The notes beneath the pieces were generated by a model. The model made no database searches, was not told the DNA's origin, and was given only the letters and a program-made list of their open reading frames with translations. A program made the translations under genes and the position numbers. A stretch of DNA of 64,000 nt from positions 1,116,001 to 1,180,000 of the forward strand of contig NZ_CP080413.1 of NCBI RefSeq assembly GCF_019457475.1. The letters run 5' to 3'. Positions 27,377 through 36,712 of this stretch are shown piece by piece (the stretch's first letter is position 1; the number at the start of each line of letters is the position of its first letter). Source of the DNA: Shewanella acanthi (GTDB lineage: Bacteria; Pseudomonadota; Gammaproteobacteria; Enterobacterales; Shewanellaceae).

Positions 27377-28018
27377 ATGCAAGAAGCGCAATTTATTGGA
27401 TTACTATGGCTTGTGGGCATTGTTGCTGAGGCAATGACCGGCGCGTTAGCTGCGGGTCGTAAGCAGATGGATCTCTTTGGTGTGGTAATTATCGGTTGCG
27501 CAACCGCCATTGGTGGCGGCACGTTAAGGGATATGTTGCTTGGCAATTATCCACTTATCTGGGTCGAAAATGTGCATTACCTAATGGCAATTGCGTTTGC
27601 TTCACTTCTGACTGTCGCTATTGCTCCCGTGATGCGCTATCTCTCTAAACTCTTTTTAGCCATTGATGCGCTTGGTCTTGCGGTATTTTCTATTGTTGGA
27701 GCTCAAAAAACCCTGATGTTAGGTTTCAGTCCGACAATTGCAGTGGTCATGGGGCTCGTAACTGGGGTTTTTGGCGGTGTCATCCGGGATATTTTATGTA
27801 ATCAAGTGCCGCTTATTTTTAAGAAAGAGCTATATGCGGTGATTTCCCTTTTTACGGCAGGGCTTTATGTCACTTTAGAGCTATTTCAAGTGGCTGAATG
27901 GATTAATCTAGTGGTGTGTTTGACTCTTGGCTTTAGTCTGCGAATGCTGGCGCTTAAGTACCATTGGTCGATTCCGACCTTTGACTATCAAACCAGTAGT
28001 GATCCACATGCACACTAA
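27377..28018 (+). CDS. TRIC-type (UPF0126/YicG) membrane protein
   Basis: 213 residues from the ATG at 27377; an in-frame ATG at 27347 would add ten residues, and neither has a strong Shine-Dalgarno. Two symmetrical repeats each carry a glycine-rich motif: TAIGGGTLRDMLLGNYPLIW (~41) and GLVTGVFGGVIRDILCNQVP (~125), with six to seven membrane helices in all. This is the prokaryotic trimeric intracellular cation channel/UPF0126 fold, probably transporting a small solute or cation in the inner membrane; some related proteins are linked to glycine transport. Confidence 0.85.
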   Translation: MQEAQFIGLLWLVGIVAEAMTGALAAGRKQMDLFGVVIIGCATAIGGGTLRDMLLGNYPLIWVENVHYLMAIAFASLLTVAIAPVMRYLSKLFLAIDALGLAVFSIVGAQKTLMLGFSPTIAVVMGLVTGVFGGVIRDILCNQVPLIFKKELYAVISLFTAGLYVTLELFQVAEWINLVVCLTLGFSLRMLALKYHWSIPTFDYQTSSDPHAH

Positions 28019-28048
28019 TAAAAAGGGGGGCTTAAGCCCCCTTTTTAT
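28018..28048. terminator. Terminator shared by the TRIC-type gene and tpx
   Basis: A near-perfect palindrome (AAAAAGGGGGGCTT and its partner AAGCCCCCTTTTT) between convergent genes. Confidence 0.88.
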
Positions 28049-28069
28049 ACTTGTTCAAAGTTGAACTAT

Positions 28070-28660
28070 TCACTGCGCCTGAATGTTTTTTAAGGCCTCA
28101 AGGGCTGCATCGTAATTGGGGTGCTGAGTAATATTGGGCACTAGCTCTTGGTACTTGAGCTTACCTTGCTTATCGATGATAAAAATTGCGCGGGCTAAAA
28201 TGCCAAAATCTTGAATTACTAAGCCATATTGCTCACCGAAATCACGCCACACCGAGTCTGAAAGTACTTTAATCTTGTCGACATTTTCAACTTTACAGAA
28301 GCGTTTTTGGGCAAAAGGCAGGTCGGCACTGATAGTCAGCATGACCACGTCATCCGGAAAATGACTAACTTCACTATTAAAGCGTTTGGTTTGTAGTGCG
28401 CATACGCCCGTATCTAAACTCGGCACCGCACTGATGAGAATCGTTTTTCCCTTAAAATCACTTAAATTTACAGGGGTAAACTTGTCATCGACAACTTTGA
28501 ATCCGGGTGCTGTTTGATTGAGTTCAGGTAATTGCCCCACAAGTGTAACTGTTTTTTCCCCCATTTTAACTTGGGTACTGTCTGAGGCGAGGGCGTTTTG
28601 GCTGACAAGAGTGAGGCCGTAGAGGCAGCCTGCTGTAAGAATCGACATGTACTTTTTCAT
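28070..28660 (-). CDS. tpx: Exported thiol peroxidase (Tpx family)
   Basis: 196 residues from the ATG at 28660, with AGAGGA upstream. A signal peptide (YMSILTAGCLYGLTLVSQNALAS) is present. It is followed by KMGEKTVTLVGQLPELNQTAP and the peroxidatic motif SLDTGVCALQTKRFNSE (Cys at DTGVC). A resolving Cys is in RFCKVENVDK. The Tpx family in E. coli reduces alkyl and lipid peroxides; here it should act in the periplasm. Its convergent neighbour shares the terminator. Confidence 0.88.
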   Translation of the reverse strand: MKKYMSILTAGCLYGLTLVSQNALASDSTQVKMGEKTVTLVGQLPELNQTAPGFKVVDDKFTPVNLSDFKGKTILISAVPSLDTGVCALQTKRFNSEVSHFPDDVVMLTISADLPFAQKRFCKVENVDKIKVLSDSVWRDFGEQYGLVIQDFGILARAIFIIDKQGKLKYQELVPNITQHPNYDAALEALKNIQAQ

Positions 28661-28735
28661 TGTATCCTCTGTATTTACCATTTTTAGTACGTATCCAGTG
28701 CTTTTAAAGGTACTTCAATATTCCACCATTCTCCA

Positions 28736-28770
28736 CAAAAAAGGCCGGTATTTACCGGCCTTAAAAGATA
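28736..28770 (-). terminator. Terminator after the MscS-like gene
   Basis: GGCCGGTA-TT-TACCGGCC stem followed on the minus strand by TTTTTT. Confidence 0.88.
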
Positions 28771-28778
28771 AGCGTTGT

Positions 28779-29606
28779 TTATTTACTCTCAGGTAACTGC
28801 TTAACGTGAATATCCATTTGCGGGAATGGAATTTCAATATGTGCAGCATCGAGTGCGATTTTGATTTGTTCTAATATCTCAAATCTAGCTGGCCAGTAAT
28901 CGCCATTTTTTACCCAAGGACGAACTACAAAGTTAATCGAAGAATCCGCTAGCTCCGAAAGGCCAATAGTATAACCAGGATCTTTTAAGACTAAAGCGTG
29001 GTTATCTAAAACCTCCGCCAGCACCTTTTTGGTGAGAGCGATATCTGCTGTGTAAGAAACACCAATCACTAAATCGATTCGACGATTAGCACTCGTTGAA
29101 TAATTGGTAATAGTGCCGTTCATGATGGCTGAGTTTGGTGCAACGATAATTTTATTATCGCCTGTGCGCAGTTTTGTTGAAAAAATAGTGATTTCATCAA
29201 CAGTCCCGACAACACCCGCCGCTTCAATAAAATCCCCCACGCGACATGGGCGGAATAGCACCATTAGTACGCCGGAGGCGAAGTTAGATAGAGAGCCCTG
29301 TAATGCTAAGCCTACCGCTAAACCTGCAGCACCAAGCACAGCGACTAATGAGGCTGTTTGAATACCGATTTGTCCTAAGGTGGCGATTACCGTGAAAACA
29401 AACACGACAGCCCAAGCGAGGTTTGACACAAAGGAGACCACAGTTGGGTCGACTTTACGACTAGTTAAAAGCTTTTGCACTAATCTCTGTGCAACGCCAG
29501 AAAAGTATTTACCGATGAAGAAAATAAGGATCGCAAATAGGATCTTCAATCCATAGGTCATGATTAAATCTGGGGCCTGTTCTAATAAACCTTCTAGGTT
29601 TTCCAT
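28779..29606 (-). CDS. MscS family mechanosensitive channel
   Basis: 275 residues. One N-terminal membrane helix (ILFAILIFFIGKYFS), a second near 60-80, and the pore helix TM3 with a glycine/alanine pattern (VLGAAGLAVGLALQGSLSNFASGVL, ~90-115) are followed by the MscS beta domain (FRPCRVGDFIEAAGVVGTV). The PNSAIMNGTITNYS loop is also typical. Small YnaI/MscS-length protein, matching E. coli MscS (286 aa). Probably co-transcribed with the OmpA-like gene 30 bases upstream. Confidence 0.92.
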   Translation of the reverse strand: MENLEGLLEQAPDLIMTYGLKILFAILIFFIGKYFSGVAQRLVQKLLTSRKVDPTVVSFVSNLAWAVVFVFTVIATLGQIGIQTASLVAVLGAAGLAVGLALQGSLSNFASGVLMVLFRPCRVGDFIEAAGVVGTVDEITIFSTKLRTGDNKIIVAPNSAIMNGTITNYSTSANRRIDLVIGVSYTADIALTKKVLAEVLDNHALVLKDPGYTIGLSELADSSINFVVRPWVKNGDYWPARFEILEQIKIALDAAHIEIPFPQMDIHVKQLPESK

Positions 29607-29636
29607 TTAATAACTCCCTTAAAAAACAACTTACAA

Positions 29637-30284
29637 CTACTTATTGTTGACGAAAAATTCTACTCGTCGGTTTAACCTGCGCCCTTCGCGGGAATGATTA
29701 TCCGCAACGGGTTCAGAAATACCTTTACCGATAACGGTAAAGCGATTTGGATTGAAGCCATAATCTTCAACCAAAATACGTTGCACATTTAACGCGCGTT
29801 TTAGTGATAACTCATAATTGTACTGGGGTGTACCAACAATATCTGTATGTCCAATGATGTTGATATTGACCCTCGGATTCGCCTCTAAGAAGGCTTTTAC
29901 CTGCTTAATTGTTGGCATTTGGAATAAATCCACTACAGCAACATCAAATTCAAAATACACTATGAGCTTTGAAATATCATGACAAAGTTCGGGAGAATAA
30001 TTGGGAGCATTAATATCGCATTGAGTCGATTCGGCCTGAGTTACAGTACTATTTAGATCCACTTCATCGCCATTGGAAGCATTTTCTTGGGCCGTTACGG
30101 CGTTGGCATCGAGACAGCCATTTGCCATGACAACAGTATTTAATGGCGTACCAGGACAGGCATCCTTTAGATCAGGTACGCCATCATGATCGGTATCCTG
30201 CCATGCAAAGCTTGGGGGAATAAGGCATAAACTGAGCATCAATACTGCGAGTTTAACCCAATATATTACGGCGCTGTTAGCCAT
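29637..30284 (-). CDS. OmpA family protein with thrombospondin-type repeat
   Basis: 215 residues. After a signal peptide (LMLSLCLIPPSFAW) comes one calcium-binding thrombospondin type-3 repeat (DTDHDGVPDLKDACPGTP, ~30-47). The C-terminal OmpA domain (~110-213) shows the peptidoglycan-binding signature NINIIGHTDIVGTPQYNYELS followed by LKRALNV and RRLNRRVEF. It lacks a beta-barrel, so it is probably a periplasmic cell-wall-binding protein. SD AAGGTGA is just ahead of the ATG. Confidence 0.88.
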   Translation of the reverse strand: MANSAVIYWVKLAVLMLSLCLIPPSFAWQDTDHDGVPDLKDACPGTPLNTVVMANGCLDANAVTAQENASNGDEVDLNSTVTQAESTQCDINAPNYSPELCHDISKLIVYFEFDVAVVDLFQMPTIKQVKAFLEANPRVNINIIGHTDIVGTPQYNYELSLKRALNVQRILVEDYGFNPNRFTVIGKGISEPVADNHSREGRRLNRRVEFFVNNK

Positions 30285-30677
30285 AAATCACCTTATAAAT
30301 TCTGGGTGTTAGTGAAAATCACTGGGATTTTAATGTGGTTTAGCATGGTATCGCGTTGCGCATTCTAACGATTAATGCCTATGCCGCCAAGTTTTGCCCA
30401 ATGATGCTTCATTGCAACTTAGGTTGTGATTAGGAGAGAAGCAAATATTTGGCCATAGTTACGTATTCTCGATACCAAGATGTGGGATTGTTCCCACACG
30501 TTAACCCTATAGTTTAGGCGAATGTCACTGAATGCTTTATGTATGCCGTGAAAACTATACAAATTTTCCCTTTGGATATAGAGTCGCGTAAGCGCAGGCT
30601 CGGGCGCAACGCGTCTTCAAGTATAAAAATGAGCAAGTAGTGAGTTAAGCAATAGTTAGCTGATAAAAGAGGGCATA
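30285..30677. other. Divergent intergenic region, OmpA-like/ltaE
   Basis: No ORF is supported. The inverted repeat TGTGGGA-TTGT-TCCCACA (30481-30498) is the clearest element and could be an operator. Promoters for both flanking genes should lie here. Confidence 0.55.
30481..30498. promoter_or_regulatory. Perfect 7-bp inverted repeat, possible operator
   Basis: TGTGGGA-TTGT-TCCCACA, without a following T-run, so it is not terminator-like; it lies 180 bases before ltaE. Confidence 0.4.
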
Positions 30678-31691
30678 ATGATAGATTTACGTAGTGATAC
30701 CGTTACCCAACCTACACCCGCAATGCGCCTTGCCATGTCGAGGGCGGAAGTGGGGGATGATGTCTATGGTGATGACCCTACAGTAAACAGCCTGCAGGAG
30801 ATGGCCGCTGAAATGTTTGGTTTCGAGAGCGCTCTTTTTACCGCGTCAGGCACACAGGCCAATTTACTGGCATTAATGGCGCACTGTGACCGCGGAGATG
30901 AATATCTGTGTGGGCAACAGGCCCACAACTATAAGTTCGAAGGTGGCGGCGCTGCAGTATTAGGGAGTATTCAGCCGCAACCTCTTACCAACCAAGCGGA
31001 TGGCACTATCGCGTTAACGGATATTGCTGCAGCGATTAAGCCCGATGACATTCATTTTGCGCGTACCCGTTTATTGAGCCTTGAAAACACCATTGGTGGC
31101 AAAGTATTGCCACAGGCTTATCTTGCAGACGCCCAATCACTGGCATTTAATCGCAACCTTAAAATCCACCTAGATGGCGCCCGTGTTGCCAATGCTGCTG
31201 TTGCCCTTGGCATTAATATCAGCGACATCACCGCCCATTTTGATTCGGTCTCTATCTGTTTATCCAAAGGCCTCTGTGCGCCCGTTGGCTCGTTATTGCT
31301 CGGTGATGAACGATTAATTAATAAGGCCATTCGTTGGCGTAAGATGCTGGGTGGTGGCATGCGTCAGGCGGGGATTTTAGCCGCTGCGGGCAAATTGGCC
31401 TTGACTGAGCAGGTACAGCGATTAGGTGAAGATCATGACAATGCAGCCTATTTTGCAAGTAAACTCAGTGAATTTTCCGAGTTTGAAATTGATTTGGCCG
31501 CAGTGCAAACCAATATGGTGTTTGCCAATTTAGCAGTCCATATTGATGCCCATGCGCTAGCTAAACGTTGCCGTGAAGCGGGGATTATTATCAGTCCTGG
31601 GCAATCAATGCGATTTGTTACCCATAAAGATGTGAGCCGTCAGGATCTCGATAAGGTGATATCAGTGTTTAAATTACACTTCAAAGCGTAA
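30678..31691 (+). CDS. ltaE: Low-specificity L-threonine aldolase
   Basis: 337 residues. The opening [37 protein letters not shown], the [11 protein letters not shown] turn, the [10 protein letters not shown] strand and the PLP lysine within [19 protein letters not shown] sequence ([14 protein letters not shown]) are family hallmarks. Converts L-threonine/allo-threonine to glycine and acetaldehyde. Monocistronic with AGAGGG upstream and a terminator downstream. Confidence 0.95.
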   Translation: MIDLRSDTVTQPTPAMRLAMSRAEVGDDVYGDDPTVNSLQEMAAEMFGFESALFTASGTQANLLALMAHCDRGDEYLCGQQAHNYKFEGGGAAVLGSIQPQPLTNQADGTIALTDIAAAIKPDDIHFARTRLLSLENTIGGKVLPQAYLADAQSLAFNRNLKIHLDGARVANAAVALGINISDITAHFDSVSICLSKGLCAPVGSLLLGDERLINKAIRWRKMLGGGMRQAGILAAAGKLALTEQVQRLGEDHDNAAYFASKLSEFSEFEIDLAAVQTNMVFANLAVHIDAHALAKRCREAGIIISPGQSMRFVTHKDVSRQDLDKVISVFKLHFKA

Positions 31692-31790
31692 GACGTGTTG
31701 CATTAGCGCTAAGAAGTGGAGTTAGAACCTCCTTTTTGTGTTCGCATTAAAAACTCAAGCAACTGTTAACTAGCGAATTTCAAATATTAT

Positions 31791-31825
31791 TAAGCGCTCA
31801 TCCATAGATTGAGCGCTTTTTATTT
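31791..31825 (+). terminator. Terminator after ltaE
   Basis: AAGCGCTCA pairs with TGAGCGCTT around a nine-base loop, followed by TTTTATT. Confidence 0.82.
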
Positions 31826-31926
31826 GGGATGTATGATTTTGTTTAAACGGCAAGCTGAATTGTTATCTTTGCCAGTAGGCGAAACAATTTTTCCCTATCT
31901 ATACTAAGCACAACAAAATCCACTTA

Positions 31927-33411
31927 TTGGGGTACAGTTGCTTGAAACCTAACAATAATACTAATAAGGGTGTCGAATATTGGACGAATAGGATCAGCGA
32001 TCTGGAAATGCCAGCGTTATGCTCCACCGTCCAAGCACTGGAAAAGCTAGCAAAAGATGATGTTTCTTCCCTTTCCCTGTTAGGCCGCAGTGTCATGCAT
32101 GACAATGCCTTAACCTCCCGTATCCTTCGTGTTGCCAATAGTGCTATTTACCATAAGGGAACAAGCCAGATTTCAACGGTCAGCCGTGCTGCTATCGTCC
32201 TCGGATTTGATGCGGTACGAAATATTTGTATTACGGCTCAGTTGCTCTCAAGTTTGCTAGAGAGTAAAAACCTTGCTCCTTCGGTATACGAACGCTTAAT
32301 TCGGCTTATGGCGAAAGGATTTCAGGCTGCAATGTTAGCTCGGATGATGCTAAGTCAATATGATGAAGAGGTACAAGAGGAGGCATTTATCGCTTCGCTT
32401 TTATATCGTATCGGTGAGAGTGCGTTTTGGAGTATTGGTGGAGAGTTTACCGAAACCCTTGATGAATTATTGAAGGAATGTAAGAACCCCACGGAAGAGC
32501 GAAGCATGATCCGTGAGAATTTGGGTGCTTCTTTTCCCCAATTGACGCAAAGTATTGCCCGCCATTGGAATCTTGGTGAATTGCTTATTCAAGCGGTTAA
32601 TCATCCCGATGACCAAAGACCTGAAATCCGCTCAATATTCCTGGCCGATAAGCTTTGCGATCTTCTTTCCCAGAAAGTTATTGATAAGGATGAGTTGGAA
32701 AAACGTCTCACTCAGGCTGCGCATTTTACCGGATTGGATGTGGATGAATTTACCCTAAGAATGCAGCGCTGTGCTCAAGCGACCCATAAACTTGCCGATG
32801 CCTACGGCGCTAAAGTGTTATTGGATTATTTACCCGACCCTAGGCGTATTAATCAAATAACAGAAGAGGCCTTAGTGGTTGAGCCGCCATTATATATTCC
32901 TAATTTAAACATTCAATTAGCTAAATTACGGGAATTGACCGCCTTTGTGATTAACAAGACTGAATTTAACCGAATTATGCAAATTGTACTGGAGGGCATT
33001 TTGGAGGGCGTTGGGGTTGACCGCTGCGGCGTGTTGTTGCTTTCCCCAAGCCGAAAGCAGTTACAGCCGCGAATTATGCTCGGTAGGGACGCCGACGAAA
33101 TGAAGCATGGATTTATTATCGACCTGAGTGATAAGAAGGGATTATTTCGTCTTGCAATGGAACATAAAGAGTCGCTGTGGATTGATAATCCCAATGCGCT
33201 GAAATGGCGCGAACAATGCCAGGAATTACCGGCGCAGCACCTGGCAAAATTGGGATTTTTAGTCGCTCCCCTATTGGTCGATGGCAAGGTTATCGGTTTT
33301 TACTATGCCGATAGGGGACCGTCACAGCGGGTCTTTATGGAGGAGGATTTTCAGGCATTTAACCACTTTGTCCAACTGGCTAATGTCTGTTTTACCGTAT
33401 CCCTTAAATAA
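31927..33411 (+). CDS. HDOD domain protein with C-terminal GAF domain
   Basis: About 494 residues with a TTG start at 31927 (a TTG at 31942 is also possible). The HDOD domain occupies ~20-230: EMPALCSTVQALEKLAKD and LTSRILRVANSAIYHKG, then VSRAAIVLGFDAVRNICITA, while DEEVQEEAFIASLLYRIGE carries the degenerate HD region. A GAF-like domain (~325-490) includes FNRIMQIVLEGILEGVGVDRCGVLLL and IDLSDKKGLFRLAMEHKE. HDOD proteins act as signalling scaffolds without phosphodiesterase activity. The stop codon is one base from the convergent gene's end. Confidence 0.85.
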   Translation: MGYSCLKPNNNTNKGVEYWTNRISDLEMPALCSTVQALEKLAKDDVSSLSLLGRSVMHDNALTSRILRVANSAIYHKGTSQISTVSRAAIVLGFDAVRNICITAQLLSSLLESKNLAPSVYERLIRLMAKGFQAAMLARMMLSQYDEEVQEEAFIASLLYRIGESAFWSIGGEFTETLDELLKECKNPTEERSMIRENLGASFPQLTQSIARHWNLGELLIQAVNHPDDQRPEIRSIFLADKLCDLLSQKVIDKDELEKRLTQAAHFTGLDVDEFTLRMQRCAQATHKLADAYGAKVLLDYLPDPRRINQITEEALVVEPPLYIPNLNIQLAKLRELTAFVINKTEFNRIMQIVLEGILEGVGVDRCGVLLLSPSRKQLQPRIMLGRDADEMKHGFIIDLSDKKGLFRLAMEHKESLWIDNPNALKWREQCQELPAQHLAKLGFLVAPLLVDGKVIGFYYADRGPSQRVFMEEDFQAFNHFVQLANVCFTVSLK

Positions 33412-33412
33412 G

Positions 33413-33985
33413 CTATTTAGCAGCACCGGCAGATTTAATTTCTTGGGTGATTTGTTTAGCAATGCCATTAGGAATGGGAAAACTTAAATGATACTGAGCA
33501 ATTTTCCATTCGCCTTCGGTTTTGATTAAGGTGCCGGTGCCACGACTCATGCCGTAACTTGGACTGTTGAGCAGCTCATCAAACAAAATCACATCACCAT
33601 GTTGGATTAAATGGCGCTCGGTTAAATCGTATCGCCATCCCTTTGTAGGACGTGAGTAGCGCTCAAACTCTGCCATTCCCCAGCGCTCAGTCGCATCGGT
33701 ACCAATAAAAATGCCATCTTTGCGATAGAGCGCAAAATACTTGTCCCAATCCGCTGAGCTGGAATATTGGTTTAGTGCATCGAGCACTTTTGCCGCGGCT
33801 TGCTCATCCTGATTGTGTTTAATTTGAGTGCTAGCTCCAGTATCACTGGCTTGAACCCATTGCGAAGTCATACCCAAAAGCGCCACCCCGACAAATAAAT
33901 GCGGGATTAACCCCTTTGCAAAATTCCGCTTTAATATTTGCACCGATGGACTTAATAGTAAGTGATTCAAGCTTGTTGATTTCAA
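33413..33985 (-). CDS. Exported NTF2-like (SnoaL/DUF4440-type) protein
   Basis: 190 residues if it starts at the TTG at 33985, chosen because AAGGAG sits nine bases before it; an ATG at 34006 lies beyond that site. A hydrophobic segment (LIPHLFVGVALLGM) may be a long signal peptide. The body (VLDALNQYSSSADWDKYFALY, GIFIGTDATERW, GEWKIAQYHLSFPIPN) matches the NTF2-like/DUF4440 fold, which binds small molecules. No catalytic assignment is possible. Confidence 0.75.
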   Translation of the reverse strand: MKSTSLNHLLLSPSVQILKRNFAKGLIPHLFVGVALLGMTSQWVQASDTGASTQIKHNQDEQAAAKVLDALNQYSSSADWDKYFALYRKDGIFIGTDATERWGMAEFERYSRPTKGWRYDLTERHLIQHGDVILFDELLNSPSYGMSRGTGTLIKTEGEWKIAQYHLSFPIPNGIAKQITQEIKSAGAAK

Positions 33986-34056
33986 AGTCGTTGTCTCCTT
34001 GCTCATAACTGTCATTGGATTGTTATCCTAACTCGATTTTGACGTTTAAATACAGC

Positions 34057-34881
34057 CTACTGCCAGTTCATGGGGTCGAGCTGATAGAAATGTCTTAATT
34101 CCTTGTATAGCGCGGGATATTGCCGATTCAAGGCATTAGGTTGTGCGAAAAATGTCTCAGTCACCACGGCAAAAAACTCGGCGGGATTCGTCGCCCCATA
34201 GGAGTCAAAAATGCGACTTTCGCCCTGTGAAGTCGCCGATATTAACTCTTGATATGCTTGACTAAAAGCCTGAGACCAAGCGAGATAATCTTGGCTGTGT
34301 GCCAAGATGGGCGTGCCGTTGGCAATACCGTCCTCTTGGTCGAGCTGGTGGGCAAATTCATGAATGACCACATTATTGCCACCATGGGGATTGGCAGCGC
34401 CTTCTAGGGTATTTTTCCAAGACAGTAAAACCTGCCCCTGTTCCCAGGACTCGCCCGCTAACAGTTTACGTTCATGCGAGACTAATCCAGCACCATCTTG
34501 TTGCTCGCGTTCAACAAAAAATGCATCTGGGTAAACAAGGATTTGTCTAAGATTCGGGTAAAAATCTGTTTTTCGATTGAGTAATAACAGACAAGCTTGA
34601 GCGGCAATGGTCACTCTGATTTCATCGTTAATCTTTAAGTTATCACAGCCGATGAACAACTTTTCATCCAAAAATACTTGAATGTGGCGTTTGAGCTGTA
34701 GCTGTAAATCCCAGGGCAGGGTATGAAAGTAGGGCAATCTGCGCTTGAGAATGTTGCGCCAGCTTTTGGGAAAGGGTTTGGCCATGACGCGTTGGCGCCT
34801 GAGGGTTTTACGCCATCGGCTCGAAAGCAGCCAGGTAATAGCACCGAGACTAATCATGAGCATTAACAAAATGGCGAGCAT
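34057..34881 (-). CDS. MtfA-type zinc-dependent peptidase (M90)
   Basis: 274 residues starting with a membrane segment (LAILLMLMISLGAITWLLS). The zinc motif VIHEFAHQLDQEDG (HExxH at ~182) and PAEFFAVVTETFF (~245) are as in MtfA, the M90 peptidase. E. coli MtfA regulates glucose transport through Mlc; whether that applies here is unknown. The C-terminus ends with LYKELRHFYQLDPMNW, as in the family. The membrane anchor is an addition relative to short versions. Confidence 0.85.
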   Translation of the reverse strand: MLAILLMLMISLGAITWLLSSRWRKTLRRQRVMAKPFPKSWRNILKRRLPYFHTLPWDLQLQLKRHIQVFLDEKLFIGCDNLKINDEIRVTIAAQACLLLLNRKTDFYPNLRQILVYPDAFFVEREQQDGAGLVSHERKLLAGESWEQGQVLLSWKNTLEGAANPHGGNNVVIHEFAHQLDQEDGIANGTPILAHSQDYLAWSQAFSQAYQELISATSQGESRIFDSYGATNPAEFFAVVTETFFAQPNALNRQYPALYKELRHFYQLDPMNWQ

Positions 34882-34966
34882 ACTTGCTCCTATCGAAAGG
34901 ATCCTATCATGCTAATGGGGACAGAGACTCAATTACTCAATCCTCGTGGCAATAAAATGGCTGTTT

Positions 34967-36712
34967 TTAATCGAGCCTAGATATCGATTCAGGGGAATGG
35001 ATAAATACCTCAGTTCGATTTCTGCCATACTGTTTGGCTCGGTATAGCGCTGCATCGGCTTGTTCCACAAGCTGATTTGCGTCGAGGGACTCAGACGGTT
35101 GCCAGCACGCCACTCCAAGACTGATAGTGACAATGCCGTTATGGTCAGAGCATTTATGCGGGATGGCTAATCCAATGATGGTTTCGCGAAGATGCTCAGC
35201 CATTTTATAGGCATATTCAACATGGCTTGAGGGAAGGATAAGCATAAATTCTTCGCCGCCATATCGGGCAACAACATCCGTTGGTCGTTGTAGCATCGCT
35301 TTGGTGGCCTGTACGATTTGTTTAAGGCATTGATCTCCAATTACATGGCCGTATTCATCATTAAACTGTTTAAAGTAATCGATATCGAACATCACGATAC
35401 TGAGGGGCATATTGTGATCGATGGCATAGGCCATTTCCTTTTGAATTTGAGTATCTAAATAGCGGCGGTTATAACAGCCAGTTAAGCCGTCGGTCTCTGA
35501 CATGGCTTTGACTTGGGCGGCATAGATTTTCAGTGTTTCGAGGGAATTCACCATTTGCTGCAGCTCGAGGTTATCGGTCACCGGCATTTGGGTATCAAGC
35601 TTCTCATTGGCGATAGCATTCATCGCATCGCGGGTTGCCATAACAGGTTGAATGATTCCTTTAGCGATAAAATGCCAGCTCGCAAGCCAGATAAAAAAGC
35701 AATACAGGATACCGCCACAAAAAATGAGCACCACAAAAGAGGTACTGTCATTTTTTAAGTGGGCTCCGGAAGTGAGTATGTCGGATTGGATTTGGCTGAC
35801 AAGCCCGCCTGTAAAAGAAATAATTTCCTGCGCTGCTTGGGCTTGATTGGCAAAATGGCTACTGGCTATTTGAGTACTTTTAATGGCATTGCGGGTTAAT
35901 TCGAATAGATTACCTTCTCCCACCATATTTTGTTTGATTTGGGATAACCCCACTGCGTAGAGCTCGCTTTCATTATCTAAGGATGCTGATATTTCCCCAA
36001 GCTGAATGAGTAAACGCATACCTTCTCGTTGGAGCTGATTTAATTCTCTAATATCGTTGGTACTTTTTACTTTCTCAAGCAAGGTGAACAGATGTTCCCC
36101 TTGATGCAGGTATTCAGTGAGTCGCTGATCTTCCTGTAAATTATTGGAGAGAGATTTTAAGTTTTGGGTTTTAATTAAAGTATTGTAATCATTATGAATT
36201 CCATGAATTTGGGTTTGCACTTGTTCGGTGAATGTTAACGCCATACCGGTGAGATTCACTTGAATCTCCAAAGCTTGGATTTTGGCTCGTAATGCTGTGT
36301 CAGTGAGGGTATCTAATAAGGGGAGTTGTTGTTTGTAGTAAATTTGAGTTTCCATCGCATTGTTAAGTGCTTTGTTAATCTCAGGGGACTTCTCAATCCG
36401 AATAAGGGTTTTGGTATCTTGGGACAATAACTCCCATTGAGAGGCTAAATCCTCAAGCAAACTGAGTCGCTGTTCTTCGGTGTCATAGTGGTTTAATGCG
36501 GTGGTGATAATCTGTAGTCGTTCGCTGTTTTTAGCCAATTGAAGGGCTGTCATGACCTTGACCACATCTTGGTTCACCAGTTGTTCTATTTCGGAGCGAA
36601 TTTGTTGGGATAGTAAGATGGCAATTATTCCGTTAAGTAATGCCATGCCCAAAATGATCAGGAAGGCAAAGGTGATCTTTTGTTTTAGGCTTGTGAGTCG
36701 TTTTGGATTCAT
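34967..36712 (-). CDS. Membrane diguanylate cyclase with large periplasmic sensor domain
   Basis: 581 residues. TM1 (~12-36) and TM2 (~324-350) bracket a ~285-residue helical periplasmic domain; a HAMP-like linker (~352-400) leads to the GGDEF domain (~405-575). The active site is GGEEF (485-489), preceded five residues earlier by RPTD (476-479), the RxxD product-inhibition site, so it should be an active, feedback-inhibited c-di-GMP synthase. Its ATG overlaps the upstream solute-binding-protein stop (ATGA), so the two are co-translated. The layout recalls TorS and its partner TorT. Confidence 0.92.
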   Translation of the reverse strand: MNPKRLTSLKQKITFAFLIILGMALLNGIIAILLSQQIRSEIEQLVNQDVVKVMTALQLAKNSERLQIITTALNHYDTEEQRLSLLEDLASQWELLSQDTKTLIRIEKSPEINKALNNAMETQIYYKQQLPLLDTLTDTALRAKIQALEIQVNLTGMALTFTEQVQTQIHGIHNDYNTLIKTQNLKSLSNNLQEDQRLTEYLHQGEHLFTLLEKVKSTNDIRELNQLQREGMRLLIQLGEISASLDNESELYAVGLSQIKQNMVGEGNLFELTRNAIKSTQIASSHFANQAQAAQEIISFTGGLVSQIQSDILTSGAHLKNDSTSFVVLIFCGGILYCFFIWLASWHFIAKGIIQPVMATRDAMNAIANEKLDTQMPVTDNLELQQMVNSLETLKIYAAQVKAMSETDGLTGCYNRRYLDTQIQKEMAYAIDHNMPLSIVMFDIDYFKQFNDEYGHVIGDQCLKQIVQATKAMLQRPTDVVARYGGEEFMLILPSSHVEYAYKMAEHLRETIIGLAIPHKCSDHNGIVTISLGVACWQPSESLDANQLVEQADAALYRAKQYGRNRTEVFIHSPESISRLD

